A DNA stretch of 8,328 bases from Clostridia bacterium. GTDB lineage: Bacteria; Bacillota; Clostridia; Oscillospirales; CAG-272. Positions within the stretch are counted from its first letter, which is position 1. Every line of letters starts with the position of its first letter. The stretch spans positions 1 through 8,328 of the forward strand of contig JAFNVK010000029.1 in the NCBI GenBank assembly GCA_017379815.1. Direction: 5' to 3'. The position numbers and the translations under genes were made by a program. This document shows positions 1 to 7,296 of the stretch, one piece after another. A model generated the notes under the pieces. It made no database searches. It was not told where the DNA came from and was given only the letters and a program-made list of their open reading frames with translations.

Positions 1-182
1 GCCACGAGGACATTTGGTACGCCACGAACACCGAGATCTTCGAGTACATTGAGGCCTTCAAGGCTCTGCGCTTCACGGTGGACATGGAGAAGGCCTATAA
101 CCCCACGGCAACGCCGGTCTGGTTCGTCTTCCACGGACAGACGTACGAGGTTGGCGCCGGACAAACGGTGGATCTGCAGTAA
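1..182 (+). CDS. C-terminal end of a polysaccharide deacetylase-like protein (partial)
   Basis: The reading frame is open from the window start and ends at TAA 180-182. About 59 residues are visible, beginning HEDIWYATNTEIFEYIEAFK and ending GAGQTVDLQ. The WYATN-E-I-YIEAF-L segment, followed by YNPTA--VWF and a short GQTV tail, resembles the C-terminus of polysaccharide deacetylase (NodB-fold) proteins of Clostridia, which remove acetyl groups from cell-wall or other glycans. The catalytic half lies outside the window, so no active-site residue can be checked. The gene runs in the same direction as recG, 72 bp downstream. The family call rests on remembered pattern only; an uncharacterised protein with a similar tail is the alternative. 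Confidence 0.5.
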   Translation, partial: HEDIWYATNTEIFEYIEAFKALRFTVDMEKAYNPTATPVWFVFHGQTYEVGAGQTVDLQ

Positions 183-195
183 GAAAAAACGCACA

Positions 196-230
196 TGGGG
201 CAGGGTGCTCTTGGGAGAGCTCCTGCCCCA
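196..230 (+). other. Strong stem-loop between the upstream gene and recG
   Basis: The 9-bp arms TGGGGCAGG (196-204) and CCTGCCCCA (222-230) are perfect complements. After a small internal loop, a second 5-bp stem GCTCT/AGAGC (207-211 with 216-220) closes a TGGG loop. On the plus strand no T tract follows (AAAAGGGAAAG comes next), so this is not a canonical intrinsic terminator for the upstream gene. The A tract at 184-189 puts T residues on the minus strand, but six bases away from the stem. It could be a degraded terminator, a processing or stability element, or a structure in the recG leader. Confidence 0.6.
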
Positions 231-241
231 AAAGGGAAAGA

Positions 242-250
242 AAGGAGAGG
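242..250 (+). promoter_or_regulatory. Ribosome binding site of recG
   Basis: AAGGAGAGG at 242-250 lies four bases before ATG 255, with its GGAG core seven bases away. It favours 255 over the in-frame ATG at 195, which sits at the foot of the 196-230 stem-loop and has no such site. Confidence 0.75.
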
Positions 251-254
251 ACCT

Positions 255-2396
255 ATGGTTACGCGACAATCCCCGATGACCGTGCTTCCGGGCATCGGCA
301 AGGCCAGGGCCGCCGCCTACGCGCGGATGGGGATCGAGACCCTTGGCGACCTGCTTTTGCACTATCCCCGCGCCTACGAGAACCGTGGGGACGTCCGCCT
401 TCTTTCCGAGACGAATCCCGACGGCAAGAGCGCCGTCCTTCTGACCGTGGCGAGCGAGCCGAAGACGGTTCGCCTGCGCAGTCACAAGAGCTTTCTCAAG
501 TTCCGCGCCTTCGACGAAAGCGGGACCTGTGAGATCGTGTATTTCAATCAGGATTACCTCAAGAGCAAATTCCCCGTAGGCTCGGTCTACCGCTTTTACG
601 GCAAGGTAGAGCGCAGCGGCAGGAGCTTCAAGATGTCCGCCCCTGCGGCCGAGGGCTATGCCGAGGGCTTTGCGCTGCCTCCCTACCGCGCGGTCTACCG
701 CATGACCGAGGGGCTGACGCAGAACCAGATCCTCAAGGACGTGGAGGCCGCCCTGGAGCTTCTCGCGGCTGACGCCGTTGATCCGCTTCCCGCCTCCCTG
801 CGCGAAAAGCGCGGACTTTGCTCACTGCCGTACGCACTGCGGCACATTCACCGCCCCGAGGATCGGGAGTCTCTCCTGATCGCCCGTCGGCGCTTGATCT
901 ACGATGAATTCTTCACCTTCTCGCTCGGCACCTCCATGGCGGGAAGGCGCAATCGCTCGGCAAGTGCCCCTGCCTGCAAGAGGCAGGAGCTGACTCCGTT
1001 GACCGAGCGGCTTTCCTACACGCTGACCGACGCGCAGGTGCGCGCCATTGACGAGATCTGCGCCGATATGGCGAAGGAAACGCCCATGAGCCGCATTCTC
1101 GTCGGTGACGTGGGCTGCGGCAAGACGGTATGCGCCGCCGCGGCCATGCTGATCGCCATGCAGAACGGTCTGCAGAGCGCCCTCATGGCCCCCACCGAGA
1201 TCCTGGCGCGCCAGCACTATGCGGATCTTTCTCCGCTTTTTGAGGCGATGGGCTATTCCTGCGCCCTGCTCGTCGGGGCAACGCCTGCCGCCGAGAAGCG
1301 CAGGATCAAGGCGGCACTCGCCGAGCGCGATCCCGAAAAGCGTCTCTCGGCCGTCATCGGCACGCACGCCCTGCTCACCGACGACGTGGAGTTTGCCTTT
1401 GCGGGACTCGTCGTGACCGACGAGCAGCACCGCTTCGGCGCACGTCAGCGCGCACGCCTTGCCGAAAAGAGTGAGCACGCGCACCTGCTCGTCATGAGCG
1501 CAACGCCCATTCCGCGCTCGTTGGCGTTGGTCCTTTACGGCGACCTTGCTATCTCGCGCATCGATCAGATGCCCCCGGGGCGACAGAGGGTGGATACCTT
1601 CGCCGTGGACGAGAGCTATCGCGAGCGCCTGAACGGCTTTATCGAAAAGCAAACGCGCGAGGGCGGACAGGTCTACGTGGTCTGTCCTGCCGTTGAGGAG
1701 GAGAAGGACGCGGGCGAGGTGGATCTTTACGATATTCTCAGCGAGTGCGGAGCGCCGCGCGAGCGCGCCCCCATAAAAAACGCGGTCGGCCACGCCGAGA
1801 CCTTGCGCGCACGCTTCCCACAGCTTTGCGTGGAGGTCCTCCACGGACGCATGAAGAGCCGCGAGAAGGACGCCGTGATGCAGCGCTTCGCGGCGGGCGA
1901 GGTGGATATTCTGGTCTCCACCACGGTCATCGAGGTTGGGGTAAACGTACCCAACGCCTGCCTGATGATCGTCGAGAACGCCGAGCGCTTCGGCCTTTCC
2001 CAGCTGCATCAGCTGCGCGGACGCGTGGGACGCGGCAAGCGCAAATCCTGGTGCATTCTCGTGGCGGGCGACGGGGTAGGGCAGAGCGCCGAACATCCTT
2101 CGCGCCGCCGTCTTGACGTGATGCGTACGACCTACGACGGCTTTGCCATTGCCGAGCAGGATCTGGCACAGAGAGGCCCCGGCGACTTTTTGGGCTCGGG
2201 CGCGGACGGAACGCTCAGGCAGAGCGGAGGGCTTTCCTTCCGCCTGGCCAATGCGGCAGAGGACGGAGAGATCCTTGCGCAGGCTGCCGAGGACGCCCGT
2301 GAGCTGCTTTCCCGTGACGCCGAGCTTGCGGCACATCCCGCGCTGGCCGAGCGCGTGCAGGAGGCCTTTACCCTGGAGGAGGGGCTGATCAGCTGA
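255..2396 (+). CDS. recG: ATP-dependent DNA helicase RecG
   Basis: RecG is a double-stranded DNA translocase that reverses stalled replication forks and processes Holliday junctions during recombination and repair, acting in the cytoplasm on branched DNA. From ATG 255 it is 713 residues, slightly longer than the usual 680-700. An N-terminal helical region with an HhH-like start (LPGIGKARA) leads into the OB-fold wedge (FNQDYLKSKFPVGSVYRFYGKV). The helicase motifs follow: Walker A GDVGCGKT (284-291), the DEQH box (389-392), SAT (415-417), then VSTTVIEVGVNVPNA and QLRGRVGRG (586-594) in the second RecA-like domain. The TRG translocation motif (from RGPGDFLG, about 640) carries a short insertion and reads LRQSG. 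An additional insertion lies near DLYDILSECGAPRERAPIKN. The start was chosen by its ribosome site; no promoter is visible directly upstream. Confidence 0.97.
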   Translation: MVTRQSPMTVLPGIGKARAAAYARMGIETLGDLLLHYPRAYENRGDVRLLSETNPDGKSAVLLTVASEPKTVRLRSHKSFLKFRAFDESGTCEIVYFNQDYLKSKFPVGSVYRFYGKVERSGRSFKMSAPAAEGYAEGFALPPYRAVYRMTEGLTQNQILKDVEAALELLAADAVDPLPASLREKRGLCSLPYALRHIHRPEDRESLLIARRRLIYDEFFTFSLGTSMAGRRNRSASAPACKRQELTPLTERLSYTLTDAQVRAIDEICADMAKETPMSRILVGDVGCGKTVCAAAAMLIAMQNGLQSALMAPTEILARQHYADLSPLFEAMGYSCALLVGATPAAEKRRIKAALAERDPEKRLSAVIGTHALLTDDVEFAFAGLVVTDEQHRFGARQRARLAEKSEHAHLLVMSATPIPRSLALVLYGDLAISRIDQMPPGRQRVDTFAVDESYRERLNGFIEKQTREGGQVYVVCPAVEEEKDAGEVDLYDILSECGAPRERAPIKNAVGHAETLRARFPQLCVEVLHGRMKSREKDAVMQRFAAGEVDILVSTTVIEVGVNVPNACLMIVENAERFGLSQLHQLRGRVGRGKRKSWCILVAGDGVGQSAEHPSRRRLDVMRTTYDGFAIAEQDLAQRGPGDFLGSGADGTLRQSGGLSFRLANAAEDGEILAQAAEDARELLSRDAELAAHPALAERVQEAFTLEEGLIS

Positions 2397-2418
2397 CCCG
2401 AAAATCTGCCGAAAATGC

Positions 2419-2446
2419 TTGACAAATCCCAAAAAACGTGTATAAT
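2419..2446 (+). promoter_or_regulatory. Sigma-A-type promoter of the ECF S-component operon
   Basis: A perfect -35 box TTGACA (2419-2424) and a perfect -10 box TATAAT (2441-2446) are separated by 16 bp. Transcription would begin near 2453, giving a leader of about 50 nt. No terminator for recG is visible in the 22 bp before the -35 box. Two copies of CCGAAAAT (2398-2405 and 2409-2416), 11 bp apart, lie just upstream. The short leader shows no riboswitch fold I recognise. Confidence 0.88.
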
Positions 2447-2486
2447 TAGGGATATCTACTGCGGAGTATGACCGAAAAACGACAAA

Positions 2487-2496
2487 AGGGAGATGA
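2487..2496 (+). promoter_or_regulatory. Ribosome binding site that points to a TTG start
   Basis: AGGGAGATGA (2487-2496) resembles the extended anti-16S complement (GGAGGTGAT). It overlaps the in-frame ATG at 2493, leaving no spacing for that codon. The GGGAG core ends nine bases before TTG 2502, which is normal spacing, so TTG 2502 is the likelier start. Confidence 0.65.
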
Positions 2497-2501
2497 TTAT
2501 A

Positions 2502-3017
2502 TTGTCTAAACTACATACGAGACGGTTGGCCGTCGGTGCGCTTTTCTGCGCGCTGGTGCTTGCGGCAACCTTGATTTCTGTTCCGACCCCTGTGGTCGGA
2601 AACGCCAATCTCGGAGACGGCGTGCTTCTGCTTGGTGCGTGGACGCTGGGAGGCCCCTTTGGCGCGGCGGCCGTTGCACTTGGTGCGATGCTGGCCGATC
2701 TGATCGGGGGATATGCGGCCTACGCTCCCGGAACGCTTCTGATCAAGCTTTCCATGGCACTGGTTGCTATTCTGCTGGATCGCCTTCTGCGCTCCTTTAA
2801 GCTCCCCCGCGGCTTTTGCCATCTCGTGGCAGGCCTTACGGCGGAGCTCGTCATGATCCTTGGCTATTTTCTCTACGAGGCCTTCGTTCTCTCCTTCGGA
2901 CCGACGGTGGCCGCCGCCAATATCCCCTTCAACGCCGTGCAGGGCGTGCTTGCCCTGCTGGTCTCGGTCACCGTCTACCCCTTGGTGGAGCGGCTTGGAC
3001 TTTGCAAGCGGCTTTGA
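2502..3017 (+). CDS. ECF transporter S component (riboflavin-type ECF S family)
   Basis: This is the substrate-binding integral membrane subunit of an energy-coupling factor importer. It would capture a vitamin-like molecule and pair with a shared EcfA-EcfA'-EcfT module that is not in this window. From TTG 2502 it is 171 residues, a typical S-component size, with about six hydrophobic segments. The features NLGDG (36-40), GPFGAAAVALGAMLADLIGG, APGTLLIK, AELVMILGYFLYEAF (about 114-128) and NIPFNAVQG (140-148) match the ECF-ribofla_trS group. The substrate cannot be told from the sequence. It is the first gene after a consensus promoter, and the second S component starts 46 bp after its stop. 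ATG 2493 (three residues longer) is the alternative start but lies inside the ribosome site. Confidence 0.85.
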   Translation: MSKLHTRRLAVGALFCALVLAATLISVPTPVVGNANLGDGVLLLGAWTLGGPFGAAAVALGAMLADLIGGYAAYAPGTLLIKLSMALVAILLDRLLRSFKLPRGFCHLVAGLTAELVMILGYFLYEAFVLSFGPTVAAANIPFNAVQGVLALLVSVTVYPLVERLGLCKRL

Positions 3018-3048
3018 TGGGAGAATGCGCGGACGATAACAACAGAAA

Positions 3049-3057
3049 AGAGAGGTG
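3049..3057 (+). promoter_or_regulatory. Ribosome binding site of the second S component
   Basis: AGAGAGGTG at 3049-3057 lies six bases before ATG 3064. It favours that ATG over the in-frame GTG at 3055, which is part of the site itself. Confidence 0.7.
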
Positions 3058-3063
3058 CTTGTC

Positions 3064-3693
3064 ATGAGCTTGAAAGGAAATCACCGTAAGCAATCCATTC
3101 TGTATCTGGTGGAGCTTGCTCTGCTGACGGCCATCGTCCTGGTGCTGCAGCTGACCGGGATCGCGGTACGTCTGCCCTTCCTGGCCACGCCGGTGAGCCT
3201 GGTCGGCATTCCGATCGCGCTGGGCGCTATGCTGCTCGGACCGAAGGCGGGAGCGTGGCTCGGCTTTGTCTTTGGTGCAGAGGTCACCATCGTGCTTGGT
3301 ATGATGGGGCAGGATCCCTTCTTCACGGGCATCCTTTTCCAGGATCACCCGATCCTCACCACGCTGCTCTGCGTGGGCAAGGGAACGCTTGCCGGCCTTG
3401 TCTCGGGATTGATTTTTAAGTACGTCAAAAAGGGCCCCGCGTTTTTGCGTGTCATTCTGGCGTCCGCGGCCGTTCCCGTGGTCAATACGGGCGTCTTCAT
3501 TCTGGGCTCCTACACCATGATGGACACCTTTAAGAGCAATTTTCTTGGCGAGGGCGTGGGAATGTTCTACTTCCTGGTCATCGGCTGTGCAGGAGTGAAT
3601 TTCCTGTTTGAGTTTGCCATCAACACCGTCTTCTCGCCCGTGCTTCACCGCCTGCTCGACATTCTCGGCAAGCGCCTGAAGCGTGCGGCGTGA
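3064..3693 (+). CDS. ECF transporter S component (PF12822-like, substrate unknown)
   Basis: This second membrane S-component is 209 residues from ATG 3064, with about six hydrophobic stretches. The features RLPFLATPVSLVGIPIALGAMLLGPKAGAWLGFVFG (from about 36), KGTLAGLVSGLIFKYV (about 105-120), PVVNTGVFILG (138-148) and NFLFEFAIN (179-187) are typical of the ECF_trnsprt group common in Clostridia. In other genomes relatives occur near coenzyme A/pantothenate genes, so pantothenate or a related compound is possible, but nothing here shows it. It probably shares the promoter at 2419 with the first S component and ends at the strong terminator 3717-3756. The C-terminus is basic (GKRLKRA), as expected for a cytoplasmic tail. 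It differs clearly from the upstream S component, so the pair is not a recent duplication. Confidence 0.82.
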   Translation: MSLKGNHRKQSILYLVELALLTAIVLVLQLTGIAVRLPFLATPVSLVGIPIALGAMLLGPKAGAWLGFVFGAEVTIVLGMMGQDPFFTGILFQDHPILTTLLCVGKGTLAGLVSGLIFKYVKKGPAFLRVILASAAVPVVNTGVFILGSYTMMDTFKSNFLGEGVGMFYFLVIGCAGVNFLFEFAINTVFSPVLHRLLDILGKRLKRAA

Positions 3694-3708
3694 GCGACAT
3701 CAAAGGAT

Positions 3709-3756
3709 AAAAAAGAGCACACCGCGTGCCAAAATCGGCACGCGGTGTGCATTTTT
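3709..3756. terminator. Bidirectional intrinsic terminator
   Basis: A perfect 14-bp inverted repeat, GCACACCGCGTGCC (3717-3730) and GGCACGCGGTGTGC (3737-3750), has a six-base AAAATC loop. TTTTT follows on the plus strand (3752-3756), and six A residues at 3709-3714 give a T tract on the minus strand. It therefore serves both the ECF S-component operon and typA, whose 3' ends converge here. Confidence 0.95.
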
Positions 3757-3772
3757 ATGCTTGACGCGAGGA

Positions 3773-5620
<1,848 letters not shown>

Positions 5621-5628
5621 AGCTTTTT

Positions 5629-5632
5629 CTCC
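5629..5632 (-). promoter_or_regulatory. Ribosome binding site that points to the GTG start of typA
   Basis: GGAG on the minus strand lies eight bases before GTG 5620-5618. It supports this start over the upstream ATG at 5680, which would add 20 residues not normally seen in TypA. Confidence 0.65.
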
Positions 5633-5668
5633 AATCCCAAAAATCTCGAATAAAAACCTTAACACTTT

Positions 5669-5697
5669 ATTATAGCACAAATCCGCTTGCGGAAAAA
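5669..5697 (-). promoter_or_regulatory. Promoter of typA (extended -10 type)
   Basis: On the minus strand TGCTATAAT (5677-5669) is an extended -10 element with a perfect TATAAT. The region 17 bp upstream (5697-5692) reads TTTTTC, a weak -35 box. The predicted start of transcription is near 5662, about 40 nt before the GTG start. A small palindrome, CCGC-TT-GCGG (5683-5692), lies between the boxes. Confidence 0.65.
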
Positions 5698-5704
5698 GAC
5701 GGAG

Positions 5705-5717
5705 AAATGCCGATTTT
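5705..5717. repeat. 13-bp repeat, copy 1 (typA side)
   Basis: AAATGCCGATTTT is identical to 5747-5759, with starts 42 bp apart (about four helical turns). This copy lies about 8 bp upstream of the typA -35 region. The unit is a near palindrome (AAAT-GCCG-ATTT), so it could act in either orientation. Confidence 0.7.
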
Positions 5718-5746
5718 TAACAAATCAAATCCTTTTATTTTGTTGA

Positions 5747-5759
5747 AAATGCCGATTTT
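5747..5759. repeat. 13-bp repeat, copy 2 (ThyX-like operon side)
   Basis: This is an identical copy of 5705-5717. Here the palindromic arms extend to GAAAAT and ATTTTC (5745-5760) around GCCG. It ends 10 bp upstream of the TTGACT box at 5770. Confidence 0.7.
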
Positions 5760-5769
5760 CGGGCGCGTA

Positions 5770-5798
5770 TTGACTTTGAAAGGCGTTTATGATATACT
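5770..5798 (+). promoter_or_regulatory. Promoter of the ThyX-like/ABC operon
   Basis: TTGACT (5770-5775) and TATACT (5793-5798) are separated by exactly 17 bp. TGA before the -10 box gives an extended -10 element (TGATATACT). The predicted start is near 5805, leaving a leader of about 50 nt before ATG 5855. This makes TTG 5816, further upstream in the same frame, an unlikely start. Confidence 0.85.
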
Positions 5799-5854
5799 AA
5801 TATTTAAGATTAATATTGTATCCCCGAAAATACATAGGGAAGGAAAAAGCAATC

Positions 5855-6502
5855 ATGTTAAAGACCGAACGCACCTCCGTGATGAATCTGGAGAACGCCA
5901 TTCGCGGCGCACGCAACCCCATGAACAGCTGGGCAAAATCCGACAGCGCTTACGACGGGGAGGGGAAGTATATTCTCGGTCCGAACGATCTGGATCTCGG
6001 CCGCCGTCTGGCACGCGCCGGAAGCGACCACCGCAAGTTTCTGCGCCAGATCTTCGTTTCGGTGGACATTACCGCACCGCTCTACTGGTGGAAGGAGTTT
6101 GATACCTACAAGGTGGGAACGGTGGCCAATTCCTGCTCCACCATGCACAAGATCCACGCCAAGGCCTTCGAGCGCGAGGATTTCTCCTGCGACCGTATGG
6201 ACGAGGGGGGACTGGCGCTGCTTGACGCCGTGATCGACTATCTGGAGGTCGAGCGGCAGAAGTTTATCGCCGACAAGGAGGACCGCCAGCCCTGGCACAA
6301 CATGATCCAGATGCTGCCCACCTCCTACAACCAGATGCGCACCGTAACGCTCAACTACGAGAACCTCATCGGCATCTACTATGCCCGCCGCCACCACAAG
6401 CTGGCCGAGTGGCATACCCTGTGCGATTGGATCCTCTCCTTGCCCTATGCCAAGGAGCTGATCTGTGTCAAGGAGGAAAAGACGGAGGAAGCGGGACATT
6501 GA
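5855..6502 (+). CDS. Divergent ThyX-like protein (FAD-dependent thymidylate synthase family, tentative)
   Basis: The protein is 215 residues with no signal peptide or membrane segment, hence probably cytoplasmic. GGGAAGGA (5837-5844) lies ten bases before ATG 5855. Its size and layout recall flavin-dependent thymidylate synthase: an H59-containing segment (SDHRKFLRQIFVSVDI) leads into the region where ThyX carries RHRx7S, and the C-terminal part (LPTSYNQMRTVTLNYENLIGIYYARRHHKLAEW, 154-186) parallels the ThyX LP-S-TV-R-L-LR-AQW block. The RHR triplet is not present: the equivalent stretch reads FDTYKVGTVANSCSTMHK (82-99), so TYK replaces RHR. It may bind a nucleotide or flavin without making dTMP, or be a distinct family. 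The NPMNSW motif (21-26) and WWKEFDTYK look strongly conserved in character. Its stop overlaps the ABC ATPase start by 4 bp. Family assignment is moderate, function unknown. Confidence 0.5.
   Translation: MLKTERTSVMNLENAIRGARNPMNSWAKSDSAYDGEGKYILGPNDLDLGRRLARAGSDHRKFLRQIFVSVDITAPLYWWKEFDTYKVGTVANSCSTMHKIHAKAFEREDFSCDRMDEGGLALLDAVIDYLEVERQKFIADKEDRQPWHNMIQMLPTSYNQMRTVTLNYENLIGIYYARRHHKLAEWHTLCDWILSLPYAKELICVKEEKTEEAGH
6484..6489 (+). promoter_or_regulatory. Ribosome binding site that points to a TTG start
   Basis: GGAGGA, inside the end of the ThyX-like gene, lies nine bases before TTG 6499. It supports this start over the in-frame ATG at 6409, which would add 30 residues lying wholly inside the upstream gene. 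Confidence 0.7.
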
Positions 6503-7296
6503 TCGAGGTCAAGAATCTAACGCTTCACCAAAGAGGGGAGGCCCTTCTCGACGGTGTAAGCTTCAAATGGAAGAACGGCCTGATCTACGGCGTCCTGGGG
6601 GATGCCGAGTCGGGCAAGGACTGCCTTTTGCGCGCCATGGCGGGCGTTGTCTCGCCGGACGGCGGACAGATCAAGATCAACGGCTTCGACCTGGAACGAG
6701 AGCCGATGCAGGCAAAGGCCTGCATCGGCTTTTTGCCCAAGGATGCCCCGCTCCCTGCGGAGCTGACGGTGGCGGAGCATCTGCATTTCGTGGCCGAGGC
6801 GAGAGGGATCTCCTTTGAGAGAGCTGTGCGCCTCGTGAACCGCGCTCTGGAGAGCGTGGGACTTGAGGAGTACCGCCATGCGCTTTGCGCCTCTCTTTCG
6901 GGCTACCGCGCGTCATGCCTGGGGCTTGCCCAGACGCTGGTGGGAAAGCAGGATATTCTGCTCCTCGAGGAGCCCACGGCAGGACTTGATCCATCACGCG
7001 TTTCCGCCTTTCGCGCGCTCCTTTCGGAGATTGGCGAGGGGAGAACGCTGATCCTTTCCACCTCGAGCGTGGAGGAGATCCGCAAGCTCTGCGATCACGT
7101 CCTGCTTTTGTCGGGCGGACGGGTAGAGCTGGATCTGCCCGTGGAGGAGATCGGCTCGGAGCTTGGCGCACGCTTCCGTGCAGGCCGCACGGAGGAGGAG
7201 CGCTCACGCCGCCTAAGACGCCATGAGACCGTGCTCGAGCGCGACGGCGAATACGAGCTGATCGACACGGATGACGAAAAGGAGGGCAGAGCATGA
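6499..7296 (+). CDS. ABC transporter ATP-binding protein, Gld/ABC-2 type, with degenerate catalytic motifs
   Basis: The protein is 265 residues from TTG 6499 (start MIEVKNLTL) and has the overall plan of GldA-type ATPases that drive ABC-2 permeases at the inner face of the membrane. The catalytic motifs are altered. Walker A reads GDAESGKD (34-41), with Asp instead of Ser/Thr after Lys40. The signature is LSGYR (133-137) instead of LSGGQ. Walker B is ILLLEE (153-158), with Glu157 for the Mg-binding Asp but Glu158 kept. The D-loop AGLD is intact. The switch position is STSS, with Ser189 for His. The Q-loop region reads GFLPKDAP. A charged C-terminal tail ends DTDDEKEGRA. TTGA overlaps the upstream stop and ATGA the downstream start, so translation is probably coupled. 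It may be a slow or inactive ATPase. Confidence 0.85.
   Translation: MIEVKNLTLHQRGEALLDGVSFKWKNGLIYGVLGDAESGKDCLLRAMAGVVSPDGGQIKINGFDLEREPMQAKACIGFLPKDAPLPAELTVAEHLHFVAEARGISFERAVRLVNRALESVGLEEYRHALCASLSGYRASCLGLAQTLVGKQDILLLEEPTAGLDPSRVSAFRALLSEIGEGRTLILSTSSVEEIRKLCDHVLLLSGGRVELDLPVEEIGSELGARFRAGRTEEERSRRLRRHETVLERDGEYELIDTDDEKEGRA

Noticed and set aside
195..254. Earlier ATG start for recG
   Set aside because: ATG 195 sits at the foot of a stem-loop and has no ribosome site. The added 20 residues (GQGALGRAPAPKGKERRGP) are the translated leader and hairpin.
969..987. 7-bp inverted repeat CCTGCCT/AGGCAGG inside recG
   Set aside because: It lies in coding sequence (residues PACKRQE), has no T tract, and is expected by chance in GC-rich DNA.
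822..2432. 536-codon open frame on the minus strand opposite recG
   Set aside because: It is an antisense shadow of recG with no domain and a composition rich in Ala, Arg, His and Gly. It would begin inside the ECF promoter region.
2447..2501. Possible riboswitch (preQ1 or THF type) in the ECF leader
   Set aside because: The leader is only about 50 nt and holds a weak 4-bp stem (TACT-GCGG-AGTA). No conserved riboswitch core could be matched.
5707..6102. 131-codon plus-strand ORF across the divergent promoter region
   Set aside because: It begins upstream of the predicted transcription start and overlaps the ThyX-like gene in another frame, with low-complexity content after the overlap.
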